Positions 51,713 through 61,797 of a DNA stretch of 64,000 nucleotides are shown piece by piece (positions within the stretch are counted from its first letter, which is position 1; the number at the start of each line of letters is the position of its first letter). Location of the stretch: NCBI GenBank assembly GCA_013398015.1, contig VZRR01011663.1, forward strand, positions 682,001 to 746,000. Reading direction: 5' to 3'. Source of the DNA: Oreocharis arfaki (taxonomy: Eukaryota; Chordata; Aves; Passeriformes; Paramythiidae). Under the pieces are notes generated by a model. That model saw nothing but the letters and a program-made list of their open reading frames with translations. It did no database searches and had not been told where the DNA came from. A program made the translations under genes and the position numbers.

Positions 51713-53091
51713 CAATATAAATGGCTGTGTGAAGACATTCCTTAGCACACCCCAGCTCTTACTTAGGTACTACTGGCTGATCACATTTCATTAAAACTGA
51801 GCCCATGAAACAGAATGTTTTATAATTTCCAAATATATTATGTTGTTTCTACTTCATTAAATTACATGCTTTATATCAGTGGTAAGTTCTATTTGCAATG
51901 AATAGGGCTACCTCAAGATTATTTTGTTTTTTCATCTGAATTTTGGCCCAAATTCTGATAGTACCTTTTCAAGATATTTCTAAAACTGTCCCATTTGAAG
52001 GAGACACACTTTCCTCCACGCACAACTTTGGCACAAAGAGCTGCCTGGAGCAATATTTCCCTGACATAGGTAGTTCTCTCCTTGCTATGATTTGCTTGTG
52101 CATGTAGCACTCGTGGGTTCCCTTGAAATTTAAGGGAAAAAAACCTGCCCTAAGTCAACCTCCTGCCCAAAGCTGCTTTGCTGTGCCATGGGAACCATGT
52201 GTCTCTGGTTTTGGTGCAGTCTTGTGGGGTGAGTATGAACAGGCACAGGTAGAGCAGCATTAGCAGTCAACAACTGAATTGCTATTTCTGCAAGGAATAT
52301 TGACACAAACTACAAGGCTGACCCTAAATCTGTTGAATCTTAGCCAATTTTGCTCTCAAAAAATGAAATCAAAATCACATATCAACCATCTCATAAATAC
52401 TGAGGCTTCACCTACAATTTCCTGATATGTATTTTTTTGACTATAGTCCTGCAGGTAAAAATGGCAAAATAATTCCTTGTTTATTTGGGCTTTTGACAGC
52501 ACTTGGTCCTTGACAATTTATCTTTTAATGACAGGAAAAATATCAGATCAATATAAGGTCTTGATTACCTTACCATTTTTAGAGCAGAATGTTTTTTTCA
52601 TTTTCAGTTCTGGTTTCCTGAGAAGTTGTTCTTCTTTTGGTTTACAAAGATGCTTACCTCAAATCTCTTTTTATTTTATATTAAGCAGGACACAAAAAAA
52701 TTTCCCAGCATCAACCCCAGCTTCCACAGAGTATTTATATCAGTCAGACTAACAGCTGTTCGGTGAATTTAGACTAATCACAATTTCCCATTAATTCAGA
52801 TTCTGGAATTTAAGAAAATACCTAGCTAACTCTCAATTAAAACTAACATATTCATTTCACAGCAATTTTAGAAATACACAAGCCAAATACAAACTAAGGG
52901 CCATATTCCACATCTGGTTCTCAAATTTTAGAAGAAAGATTAAAGTTTGCACCGAGGTTGAAAGGACCATCCAAAAATAGAACCGGGAGGTATGTATTAA
53001 TAGAGAAACTGGACTGAATGATAAATCAGCTACTCTCCTTATGCACATTGCTAAGTCAATATTAATACTTCAAATGAAAAATGAATCTATA
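51713..53091. other. Unique AT-rich sequence, no gene seen
   Basis: A 7-bp inverted repeat (TTCCCTT / AAGGGAA) sits near 52120-52140. No long open frame or named repeat is present. Confidence 0.65.
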
Positions 53092-53195
53092 ATAGAATCA
53101 TAGAATAGTTTGGGTTGGAAGGGACCTCCAAAGACCATCTTGAAAAATAATGTCACTGATGGGAATGGAACTCACATCTAACACCATCAGATTTC
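53092..53195 (-). mobile_element. CR1 LINE, short 3' fragment with octamer remnant
   Basis: TAGAATCATAGAATAG at about 53093-53108 is two units of the CR1 octamer, followed by TTTGGGTTGGAAGGGACCTC and CAAAGACCATCTTGA, the canonical antisense 3' end. The following part (to about 53195, containing GATGGGAATGGAACTCACAT) resembles the GGGATTGAACCCACA segment of some CR1 subfamilies, though I am unsure. No coding part is left. Confidence 0.9.
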
Positions 53196-54902
53196 GCTGG
53201 ACTATGTCACAAAGATTTTTTCTTAATGCATTTTAGCAGTAGCACATCTTAGTTAATCAAATATGCATGATTCCTTAGGCTGATTCAGGAGTCTATTGGG
53301 AACAAACATGTATGGAAGCTGCTGTGTGCATTTAGACTGCTGTGCTGTAGCTGGAGCATAGAATTCCCAGCAAACAGAAAGCAAAACGTGTTAAACCTCT
53401 GTCAGTGAATTTCAAGCTAACGTGTCTTATCTTCTAGTTTTATCAAGAAAACTGCATTCATTTGTATCATTAACACTAATTCTTTCCCCTCTGTGGTAAT
53501 TCATTAAATTTATGCCATAACTTAAGCACAGCGAGCACAAAATCAAGAAGAAACCACACTCCCGTCCTGAGAACTGCCCTACATGCCTGTCTTCAGTTTC
53601 CTCTACTGATTTGCAAAGGCACAGGTAGCATGTTATCTCCTCCTTGGAGGAAACGTCTTTCTCATCAGACAGTCACTTTGGAAATGGAAAACTTGAAATA
53701 ATGTGCTCAGAGTAGTCACAGAACCGCACAATAATTTGGAAAGTTTAGCGGCCTCTCTGTAGAATGGATGAATCCATGAAGTAGCAAAATTCACTCTTCT
53801 CATAGAGAAATTTTTCCTCCCAAATTGTAATCAAAAAACTATTGTATAAATGGTTCAGTAGGATTCTGTGACCTCATGAGAATGGATTTGATCTGTAAAG
53901 ACACAGTGAATACATACGTGAGGAAGGATATTTTTATTTTTACTTGCAATATACAAGATTTTTGTATATTGCTCCAAAATGTAGTTATTTTACATCAGTG
54001 GCAAAATGTCTAAATGGTACCAGCAGGTTTCATCTCAGTTTTTGGTGTCTCAATATAATTTTTTCTATGTTTCATGGGACACAGTGATGTATGGAAACCT
54101 AATAGTAGTTGCAGCCACACAGGACTTCAGGTCATGTAGGGAAGAGGTGGAATTAGAGTACATATCTGTTCTAAGGCCAGAGGTACACTTCTGCTAGACT
54201 GAATTAGAGAATTTACTGGCACATCTCCATAAACATGACTCTGTACTAGGAAATAGTTAATCTTTTATTACGTTGGATAGCCTTGTGGGATTGCTTTAGT
54301 GATTCATTATAGAAATCAAAGTAAATTCTACAGTATTGTGCAGTTTGGCTCATCCAGTTGGAAAAACCCTAATGAAGAAAAAAGCATGTGTTCTTACTCA
54401 GATATGTTTTATGACTTGACTGTAAAATGTACCTACCACAGTTTTTCATTGTTTCACAGACAATAACCACAGTCGTTTTCAGGTTTCTATTGTTCTGCAG
54501 CTGAAGCCATGAATGTCCCCTTGCTCATTGAGAAGAGTGACAATTACATTTACGTCTACCAAACAGGCATGATTAATTACTACGTTTCATCAATAAAGTT
54601 TATCCTTTAAACCTATAGAAATTATAGCATTGCTTTTGAGACATGGGTCTGATGAGTATGTCAGCTTTTCAAACATAAACAACAATGTCTGAGAATTTAT
54701 AACTTGGCAGAAAGGCCTTTTTGAACTAAATCTGAACATTTATGCCAGTAGTCCAGAAATCATTTGTTTTCTGGTATCTGACAGCCTTACTCAGACAAGG
54801 TAGTGCTTCAAATATACAAGGAGTTCTGCTCATTTCAAAGGGAATAACCAGGTAGGAAAGATGTTCTGAGTTATTGAAAAAGTTATTTTCACCAATTTAA
54901 TT
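53196..54902. other. Unique AT-rich sequence, no gene seen
   Basis: Only short open frames occur (longest 63 codons). I recognise no repeats between the two flanking CR1 fragments. Confidence 0.65.
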
Positions 54903-55320
54903 CCATATGAGGAGCGGCTGAGGACACTTGGCTTGCTCAGCCTGGAGAAGAGGGGACTGAGGGGAGACCTCATCACAGCCTGCAACTTCCTCATGAGGGG
55001 AAGAGGAGGGGCAGGTGCTGATCTCTTCTCTCTGGTGACCAGTGACAGGACCCGAGAGAATGGCCTGAAGCTGAGTCAGGGAGGTTTAAACTGGGGGAAA
55101 GGTTCCTCACCCACAGGGTGGTTGGGCACTGGAACAGGCTCCCCTGGGAAGTGGTCACAGCGCCAGCCTGACAAAAGTCAAGAAGTGCTTGGACAACGCT
55201 TTCAGGCACGTGATGTGATTCTTGGGGGTGCCCTTCAGAGAGCCAGGAGTTGAACTCAACGATCCTGATGTGTCTCTTCCAACTCAGAAAGAGACTCTTC
55301 CTGTGAATTCTGTGATTCTG
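54903..55320 (+). mobile_element. CR1 LINE, 3' fragment (sense orientation)
   Basis: A 5'-truncated sense copy. It starts with ATATGAGGAGCGGCTGAGGA, then CAGCCTGGAGAAGAGGGGAC and GTGACCAGTGACAGGACCC. It ends with CTTCCAACTCAGAAAGAGAC and a short octamer-like tail (ATTCTGTGATTCTGTGATT at 55305-55323). The open frame at 54933-55253 reads like the CR1 ORF2 C-terminus at first (LSLEKRGLRGDLITACNF, then LFSLVTSDRTRENGLKLSQ) and goes out of frame near 55090, where coding similarity continues in another phase. The CCAACTCAG ending suggests a different subfamily from the copy at 18691-19133. It is inactive. Confidence 0.95.
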
Positions 55321-58300
55321 TGATTTTCGGGAAACAAACCTAGAACAAAAAAGGCATGCTTTTATTTTAGCAAACACTTTAAAAGGAGACTTACTGAAGA
55401 AATAATGGAGGGTGAAATTTCAACATTACTGATATGCAAAGAAGTTTTTATATTGAACCCCATTTATTCAGATCTGGATTTAAATGTATGTAGTTACCTT
55501 TTGGTAGGCACTTTGCATTAATGAGCTGTACTTTTGTACAAATTTATTATAATCACATTTGAACAGTGCTCTAGTAATAATGAAAAAGGTTTATTCCTAT
55601 TATGCCTGAGAAAATGGAGGTTTTATAGAACCCAGTGGAATTGCAGGCATGCTGTTTCTCACAGGAATGACTGCAGGAAGGGAGAGAATCTAAGGGTTGG
55701 ATGGCTTGTCTTAAATTCCCAGGTCTTTGAGTAATTCTTTGCCAGTAATTCAATTACAAAAATCCTGAATTTTCATATCCAATGGCTGCCATGTGGTCAA
55801 GGGAACTGTCCATCTTTTACTACAACAGAAAAATACAGACCTCTCTGGACACCATCTGCTTCTTGTTTTTTTTGGAATTTCCTTATATTCCTCCTATCTG
55901 TAGACATTTCCAAACCATATTTTCCCAGTCAATCCCCAGACTAAGCACTAAACTCATGTTAAATTTTGAGCTGCCATTTGGCATACTAATTGAACAGCAA
56001 GGTTTAACATATGCTTTGAATGTTGCTACAGCCCCTCAGTTGTCAAATAACTGCCACGATGTTCCAGTCTCTTTAGAAGAGATTATTCACTGCATTAAAT
56101 GTTTCAGTGAGAGGAACTGTTCAAAAACACACCCACTGCTGTTATAACATTAAGTGATAAATAACTGAGAAGATTAGAATCTCCAGTTTCTGAGTGCCAG
56201 TAATGCTCCATTGCTAGGGTGCCTGATACAAGAGGGGTTATTATAAATTAGAGATTACAGAAAACAGAAATGTGGCTTATTGGCAGGTAGTCTTCCACTT
56301 ACAAGCATAGATGTTTGTACAGAACTAGAAGTGAACCAGAATATAAAATGCTATGGAGAGATAAAAAAAGAGGTTTTGCAATCTGTTGAGAACAAAGATC
56401 AGCTAAAACTTTACTCAGCCAGTGAGAGCTCAAGCTGTGCGACTCAGGTCATACAGAAGCTCTCATGTCACCCTGTAGCAGAGACCAGAACACGGCCCTC
56501 TGAGCCATTTGTGTGGATCTGCTCTCATCTACTCTGCGCAGGACCAGTGTCCCCAGGAGCAGCCACCTCAGACAGACTGCCAAGCACAGATTGGTGCCCT
56601 GCACCTGTGACTGCTTTGTTTCTGCACGTGTTCCCATTCTTCAATTTTCTCCCCATCGCTTGTCCAAACAATAGGCATTTTTTTTAGGATTTCTTGCTAT
56701 TAAAAGGTAAGAGAGAGTTGCCATATTCTTTTAAGGACTATTCTGTGACACCATGAGAAAAAAAATACCATCTAGTAAGCTTGGCTAAAACTGAAGTGCC
56801 AAATTATTTTCTTTCATTTCTTTCTTCCCAGTGGTCTGGGATGTAATTGGGTCATCTCAGAGCTTTTTTAAAAAATTGTTTTTTGTACCCTTGTATTAGT
56901 TTCTATGATTCAAACCTCACTCCTCTCATTAATGACGATTAGCACAGCTACAGTGCAGCCAGCATAATTATCTTTCCCATTTCAGGTGTTGATCATGTAG
57001 TTTGATTGATATGAGTGGTAAAACTTGCTTGTGCTGAGCCATTTGCAGAAAGTGAATATTAGGAGCATGGTTTGTCTTTGGTTAAGAGCCCACTTCAAAA
57101 TTAGTGCCTTGTGCTCTCTTTGCTTTTACTTTGCTTGATTTTCACTAGGTGACAAATACTTACTAAATGCACAAATTAAAATATACACACTGATGTCTGA
57201 TTGTATGGCTTTTCACACTGGGAGACAGCAAAATTTAGGGCTTTCCTTGATGGAAACAATGCAGAAGTCTGCAGCACCCATGTCTCTCATGCCTAATGAT
57301 GAATTAACTCCAGAACCTCAAGGTGGTTTGGAACACATTTTCTTTTCCACTATAATGTTTCATGAAGTGTGAGTTGTTGCGATTTTTTTTCTGCAGATGT
57401 TGCTGGCAGTGCTATACCACATCTTCTTATTGATATGGTAGAGGTGATGGAAAAGAGACGTGGAACTGAAGTGGTTCACTGTTCTCTCTTGTTACAAGAA
57501 GTTTACAAGAGAAGTATTGTGGACCCACTTTGAACAGTGACAGAACCAGTACCTGAAGACACCTCTTGGGAACTCTGCTCCAATAATTCTTTTAAAACCT
57601 GCCTCTGAAAAGGACACACATGAATAATAAGTCATCATGCGCAGTGTAAGTGAAGTGGAGTAACACATGAGTATTTTTTGTCATACCTTAATTACACATA
57701 TATGGCATAGTGTGCTTCCTGTGATTTGGTAGGGGTGACAGCTCAGTAACATCTCTTGCTTGCTCTGTTGCAGACCAGATGAGGGACGGCAAGCATCACC
57801 ACCTTCTCCCTAATGCTGTGCTTCTGGCTCCAGCTGTGGCAAGGAAAAGAGAAAAACAAGGCAGGAGAAAAAAGCTGATTGCTAGTAACTAACCCTGAAT
57901 TCTAAAAAGGCAATTTATCTCACCTGAATTTAGAAATGGGATTCAGCTCTAGTTTAAAACACAATTTGGTGTCTACACATGAGCTAAATTCCCAAGCTCC
58001 CATTACAGGCAGTGGACATCCAGTGACAGCAGCCTGGAGCCCCACAGCAGCTGGCAGCAGGAATAATTTCCCTTATTTTTAACATCTATTGCCATCCCAG
58101 GTGCCCTCAGGAGTCTTCCCTGGTCTCCACCTGCTGATTTGGAAGGGATAAGTCTCTTGCTATTGCTGGGTCTATATGTACAAGCTGTGAGGAGACCTCA
58201 AGAGCTCAGGGTAAAGTGAACACTGTTGACATTCACATGCTTGAGCTCCATGTTGAGACTCCTGTGACGGAAAAAGAGAAGAAAACAGCATGTCTAGGGG

Positions 58301-59079
58301 TTAGTACTCCCAAGCTATCGTAGATTCTCTCTTGAAATTATACCATAAAGGAATCTGAAGGGATTTAAGTACCTCGTTCCACATTAAACGTCCTGAGATA
58401 ACCAGGACATCTGTATGGAACTGGAAGACATGACACTGGGCCCACAGGAGATGTGAAGTCTTTCCCCAGGTGCCAGAAGCCAGGCAGGATGCCCTTGTTA
58501 CATGTAGATGCCTCTGTCTTGTCACTGAGCCTCTATTTCTCCTCTGACCAGCTGAGATGCAGCTCCTCCACTGTACAAACAGATACAGAGGAGTGGGATG
58601 AATCCTGACCCAAAGGCTGTTTCCAACACTCAGAGAAAGGAGCTGTAAGTAGCAAGTAAATAATTCTTTCGTATTCCTGGCACCTCCTTTGGTCATGGAG
58701 ACCCAAGGCCCTTCAGCTGGCACAGCATGCCAGGATTGTGGAAGCAAGCCCTCCGTTTCCCTGAGAACCATCATGCCTGAGGTGCGAGTCTGCCTCCTTT
58801 CACACCACTCCTTTCGGCCTATGCCATTGCTCAGGCACCAACCTTCCAGGGAGCACAGCCCAGCTGGCAGCATCTGCTGGCCTTCTAGAAAGCCAGGCAA
58901 AAAGCAGGAGAAACTGAGAGTAGAAACCCAGACCTACTCCAACAGTTTCACTGCAGAAAATTATACCGCAAAGGGCCTAGTCAGATGTTAAGGGAAAGAC
59001 TTAAAAGTGGACTTAAAGAGGAATATAATTTTATGCTTAGCTACAATGCAGTTAACCTCAATAAAATGGTAAGGAAATT
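55321..59079. other. Unique non-coding sequence, no gene seen
   Basis: Mostly AT-rich. A GC-richer part at about 58000-58980 yields the longest open frame of the window (58301-58900 minus, 199 codons), overlapped by a 100-codon plus-strand frame. The 199-codon frame has no domain, signal peptide or repeat that I recognise and is probably chance. No transposon is recognised. Confidence 0.6.
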
Positions 59080-59290
59080 AATTTAGATCATAATATCGAT
59101 GTAAAATATAGTTACCTATATTGATATAATCTATATACATATTGTATGTATTTTTTGTACATTTATAAAACATTAATATTTTACATAAATAATATTTAAT
59201 ATGAATATTTTATAGTAAGATAATTTATTCACATGATCTATTTGTATTAACTATATTTATATAATCTATACATCATGTCTATACAGAAAC
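59080..59290. repeat. Very AT-rich low-complexity tract
   Basis: About 210 bases are almost entirely A and T, with many TATA, ATAT and TTAATATT words and several short self-complementary pieces (for example TAATATTTAATATGAATATT). It is probably a decayed AT microsatellite with low melting stability. Confidence 0.75.
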
Positions 59291-60169
59291 CTGTAAGAAA
59301 CTAGCCGTTATAGCAGAACTAAAAAATTAGTGAAGCAATGAAATCAATTAATGGAAATGAGACTGCAAGCCTAGTGATAATAGAAAAGCAAAGTATGTTT
59401 ATTTAAAAGAAAAATGGAAATGCAATAATTCAAAGTGCAAGAAATGAAAATATTGAGAGTAAAAATACATAGCAAAAGCTAATATAGAAATATATATGAG
59501 TTTTGTGGGGATTGGCTAAAAGCATGCTAATCCATAAAGATGATGTAAAGTTTCAGTCCCACGGATAATAAGTTTAAAAAGTAAGTAATTTTAAAAAGTG
59601 CTCCTGTCTTAATAAGTGGATTTTTAAATAAACTTGTTTGTTAGAAACCAGAGTGATGCTGTAAAGACCTCAGTCTCATTGTACCACTATAGCAATTGTA
59701 AATGCAGAGCTCAGTTTATGGAGAAACATTTTAAGGGTCACGACCTTGCTGACCTCTGAGAGCAACCAACACAGCACCTGATAATAGTGTTCTCTGGCTA
59801 CTGCTGAACGTGTCTCAGGGAGTGACCCAGACGTGAAAGAGCTCAGACACTGGCAGACCAAACTGGCAGACCTATATAATCTCTTTGCCTCCTGCTTGTC
59901 CTCCGTGGGTTGGTATCTGTTATCTATTGTTTCATACTTCGAATGAAACACAGCCCACCAAGTCTAATTCTCTAGTTAGGTGCTTCAGCAATGGCTCACA
60001 GAAATGTAGGTCCCTGGCACTGGGTGGGCAAAAAAAATTGGGAACAACTTCATCAGCCTAAAATAACCATAGTTTCCTGAAACTGGAGAGAGACTTGCAG
60101 TACCTTTGAAAACCCACAGAAGTTTCAGCCAGACAGACTTCAGGATTTCTCTTCATGACAGTATGAGAA
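59291..60169. other. Unique non-coding sequence; possible LTR-like stretch
   Basis: AT-rich to about 59640, then a more balanced stretch (59638-59950) that begins TGTTAG, has TATATAAT at 59873-59880 and ends AATGAAACA. That arrangement is compatible with a solo LTR but not sufficient. No target-site duplication is seen and no internal retroviral sequence is present. Confidence 0.4.
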
Positions 60170-60207
60170 ATTCAGGCCCATTCAGGTGAGCAGTCCATGA
60201 AGTCGTG
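60170..60207. mobile_element. Arm and centre of an ancient palindromic element
   Basis: ATTCAGGCCCATTCAGGTGA followed by GCAGTCCATGAAGTCGTG resembles CACGTGAGTAGTCCCATTGA followed by AGTCAATG, the arm-to-centre part of an amniote palindromic repeat. Its right side is not recognisable. The CR1 copy at 60258 starts about 50 bases downstream. Confidence 0.4.
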
Positions 60208-60257
60208 TTTCTGTCTCTTTGGCTGAAAGCCTAGGGACCTAATGGGAATGGGATTTA

Positions 60258-60700
60258 CTGGAGCAAATCCAGTGAAGGACTACAAAGTCGATTAGGGACT
60301 GGGAGGATCTTTCATAGCAGAAGAGGATGTGAGAGCTAGAACTTTCCAGCCTAGAGAATAGAAGACTCATGTGGATTTTATCAGTGTACATAAGTATCTG
60401 AAGGGAGCCAGGCCTTTGCCAGTGGAGCCCAATGACCAGACAAGGAGCTATGGGTACAAACGTAAAATGGGAGATTCTGTCTCAACATCAGGAGACAATT
60501 TTTCTGCAAGGGTGATCAGGCAGTGGGGTAGGTTGCCCAAAGAGATTGTGGAGTCTGTGTCCCAGGAGATGTTCCAAATCCATCTGGACATGGTCCCGGG
60601 CAACTGGTTATAGCTGATCCTGCCTGAGCAGGGGGAGTTGCACTAGTTGACCTTATAAGCTCCTTTTCAGCCTCTCTCGTTCTGTAGTTCTGTAGTCTTG
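60258..60700 (+). mobile_element. CR1 LINE, 3' fragment (sense orientation)
   Basis: Begins GAGCAAATCCAGTGAAGGAC, like CR1 GAGTCCAGCGAAGGGCCAC, and ends with two degenerate octamers TTCTGTAGTTCTGTAG (60680-60695). The open frame at 60371-60613 (80 codons) reads as the eroded CR1 ORF2 C-terminus: MDFISVHKYLKGARP near its start, and VIRQWGRLPKEIVESVSQEM then LDMVPGNWL at its end, where the family has a VxxxWxRLP-type motif and LDMVLGNWL. The N-terminal endonuclease and RT core are missing, so it cannot move. Confidence 0.92.
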
Positions 60701-61011
60701 TACATCTCACTGATCTCGCTTGTCCCATCAGATATGGAACATATGGATCATAAACACAGCACCCACTGCTGACATGATAGCCCTGTAACTGGGGCACTGC
60801 TCCAGGCCTGGACTTGCCTCCCTAACACCCCTGAGCAGGTGCTCCTAGCATGTCTTCACAATGTCGCATTTTGAATTCGATCAGCTTGCAAGCAAGAAGA
60901 ATGCTCAGGTCATTCAGATGGACAAGGCATCTACTCTCCAGTTTTTAAAAACTTTGTTTTGATCCATAATGACACGTGTATTCAAGGCAGCAGTTCCTGG
61001 AACACCTTGCT
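60701..61011. other. Short spacer between convergent CR1 tails
   Basis: About 310 bases of mixed composition with no recognised feature. A 93-codon minus-strand frame (60516-60797) partly overlaps the CR1 copy antisense and is not a gene. Confidence 0.6.
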
Positions 61012-61098
61012 GTGTCGTAGAATCACCATTTGGGTTGGAAGGGTCCTTAAAACTCAGCCAGTTCCAACATCTCTGCTTCTTGTGCAGGTGGTCATGTG
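61012..61098 (-). mobile_element. CR1 LINE, short 3' fragment
   Basis: TAGAATCACCATTTGGGTTG followed by GAAGGGTCCTTAAAACTCAG is the reverse complement of the CR1 3' end with one degenerate octamer (about 61018-61025). Similarity continues weakly through CCAGTTCCAACATCTCTGC and fades by about 61098. The following GC-richer sequence to about 61320 is not recognisably CR1. Confidence 0.88.
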
Positions 61099-61764
61099 CT
61101 GGCTCACAGTGAGATCAGGAGCGAGCACCTTCCTCAGTAATGGTGTCCAGGGTCAGCTTGGGTTTGGGCCCTTGGCAGAAGTTCATATCCCAGCACTCCT
61201 GGGAAAAACAAGTCCTGATGTCCCACACTGTCCAGCTGGGGAAGACAGAGGCCGGTCTTGTCAGAGCAGGGCACGGCTACTGGGTAAGGAACTCCTTTCC
61301 CGCTAAAGAAATGCACGCTCCCTGAGGCAAAGAGAACATCTTTGTTCTGTATTTGAACCATGTCTCCCCTCACATCTTGCCTGACCCAGGGCAAACGCTC
61401 CCTTCATGCTGTTGTCAGTACAAACGCGAAAAGCAAGCAGAGTCCAAAAACCAACCAGTGACAGGAAAGCAAAGAGAAAGAAGGAAGCCAAGCAACCCTT
61501 TCCAACTGTTAATTCGCTACGAATTTTTTAAGCTAGAAACTGACAGTGGTGTCAGTCAGCAATGAGAAACAGACAAGCACTGCACTAGGGATGACATAGA
61601 CACATTTTTAATGGTTGAAAGGCTCTGACTCAATGGGGACTCAACTTTTTTGACATTATATATCACTGTAAATCAAGGTAAGTTTTGGGGACATCCCATA
61701 AACAAGACAGTTCTTTTCTGACTCAGTCTTTCCTAAAGTTTTCTAAAAGTTCCACATTGAGCCA
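61099..61764. other. Unique non-coding sequence, no gene seen
   Basis: Moderately GC-rich to about 61400, with overlapping frames on both strands (60959-61306 plus, 61134-61394 minus), then AT-rich. No protein or repeat is recognised. Confidence 0.6.
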
Positions 61765-61797
61765 GACAGTCTAAATCCTATTAAAGTCAGTGAAATA
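61765..61797. mobile_element. Remnant of an ancient palindromic element
   Basis: GACAGTCTAAATCCTATTAA followed by AGTCAGTGAAATA resembles GATCTGATCCAAAGCCCATT followed by GAAGTCAATGGAAAGA, the arm-to-centre part of the same type of element found intact at 5030-5100. The opposite arm is not seen. Confidence 0.4.

Noticed and set aside
58301..58900. Longest open frame, 199 codons, minus strand
   Set aside because: No recognisable domain, signal or homologue, and it is overlapped by a 100-codon frame on the other strand. It lies in GC-richer DNA where stops are fewer.
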